Shown: positions 63,961 through 64,000 of the stretch, piece by piece
How positions within the stretch are numbered: the stretch's first letter is position 1
Layout of the letters: each line of letters starts with the position of its first letter
Source: Prorocentrum cordatum
Lineage: Eukaryota > Sar > Dinophyceae > Prorocentrales > Prorocentraceae
Direction: 5' to 3'
Assembly (NCBI GenBank): GCA_963575745.1
Contig: CAUYUJ010016072.1
Location: 1-64,000 of the forward strand
DNA length: 64,000 nucleotides
Position numbers and translations under genes: made by a program
Notes under the pieces: generated by a model
Databases searched by the model: none
What the model saw: the letters and a program-made list of their open reading frames with translations, nothing else
Told to the model about the DNA's origin: nothing

Positions 63961-64000
63961 TGTCCAGGAAAAGATATCGGCAGCGCGCGCGATCCTTGCA

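Overview
The window looks like nuclear DNA of a dinoflagellate. It is GC-rich and I found no intact, recognisable protein gene in 64 kb. Repeats, microsatellites and palindromic elements fill most of it. The best organism marker is a relict of the dinoflagellate trans-spliced leader at 28528-28549, which agrees with the 22-nt leader at 20 of 22 positions. It lies 71 bases ahead of an ATG on the same strand, as expected when a trans-spliced mRNA is copied back into the genome. All family assignments were made by eye, without database searches.

Layout. 1-5700: GC-rich filler, a palindrome cluster, two TIR elements (2462-2645, 4642-4837), a degenerate TIR element and a CACTCA tract. 5700-10400: tandem repeats, a CTTGGG-type array, the first copies of two further TIR elements (7291-7455, 7625-7798) and a 90-bp satellite (8834-9620) closed by a 37-bp terminal motif. 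11433-12520: a frameshifted methylthioribose-1-phosphate isomerase (mtnA/MRI1) pseudogene. 13080-13850: a possible decayed membrane-protein gene. 14073-15324 and 23544-24751: two copies of a composite repeat of about 1.2 kb. 18890-21350: very GC-rich, possibly a decayed coiled-coil gene. 25637-26359: three TIR elements close together. 28528-30644: the spliced-leader retropseudogene, made largely of a 78-bp (26-residue) acidic repeat and flanked on both sides by CAT microsatellite.

32529-33390: second 90-bp satellite with the 37-bp motif. 33885-36450: a tandem array of about 450 bp and an AT-rich block, with CTTGGG-type arrays in opposite orientations on its two sides. 36800-42720: short TIR elements, near-perfect palindromes and small tandem arrays. 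43119-44399: a 103-bp satellite closed by variants of the same terminal modules. 45714-45882: third copy of the TIR element that has long flanking duplications. 48235-48740: a protein-like remnant. 50390-52165: small tandem arrays. 52500-61550: mostly featureless, with a few tandem repeats and a CAT tract. 61553-62600: third 90-bp satellite with the motif. 62870-63960: another satellite that runs to the end of the window.

No working pathway can be read here. The story is one of genome dynamics: mRNA retroposition marked by a leader relict, several non-autonomous TIR elements (one with 28-32-bp flanking duplications), and tandem arrays of unrelated sequence that share end modules. The shared end modules are the best candidate for an undescribed mobile or amplifying system.
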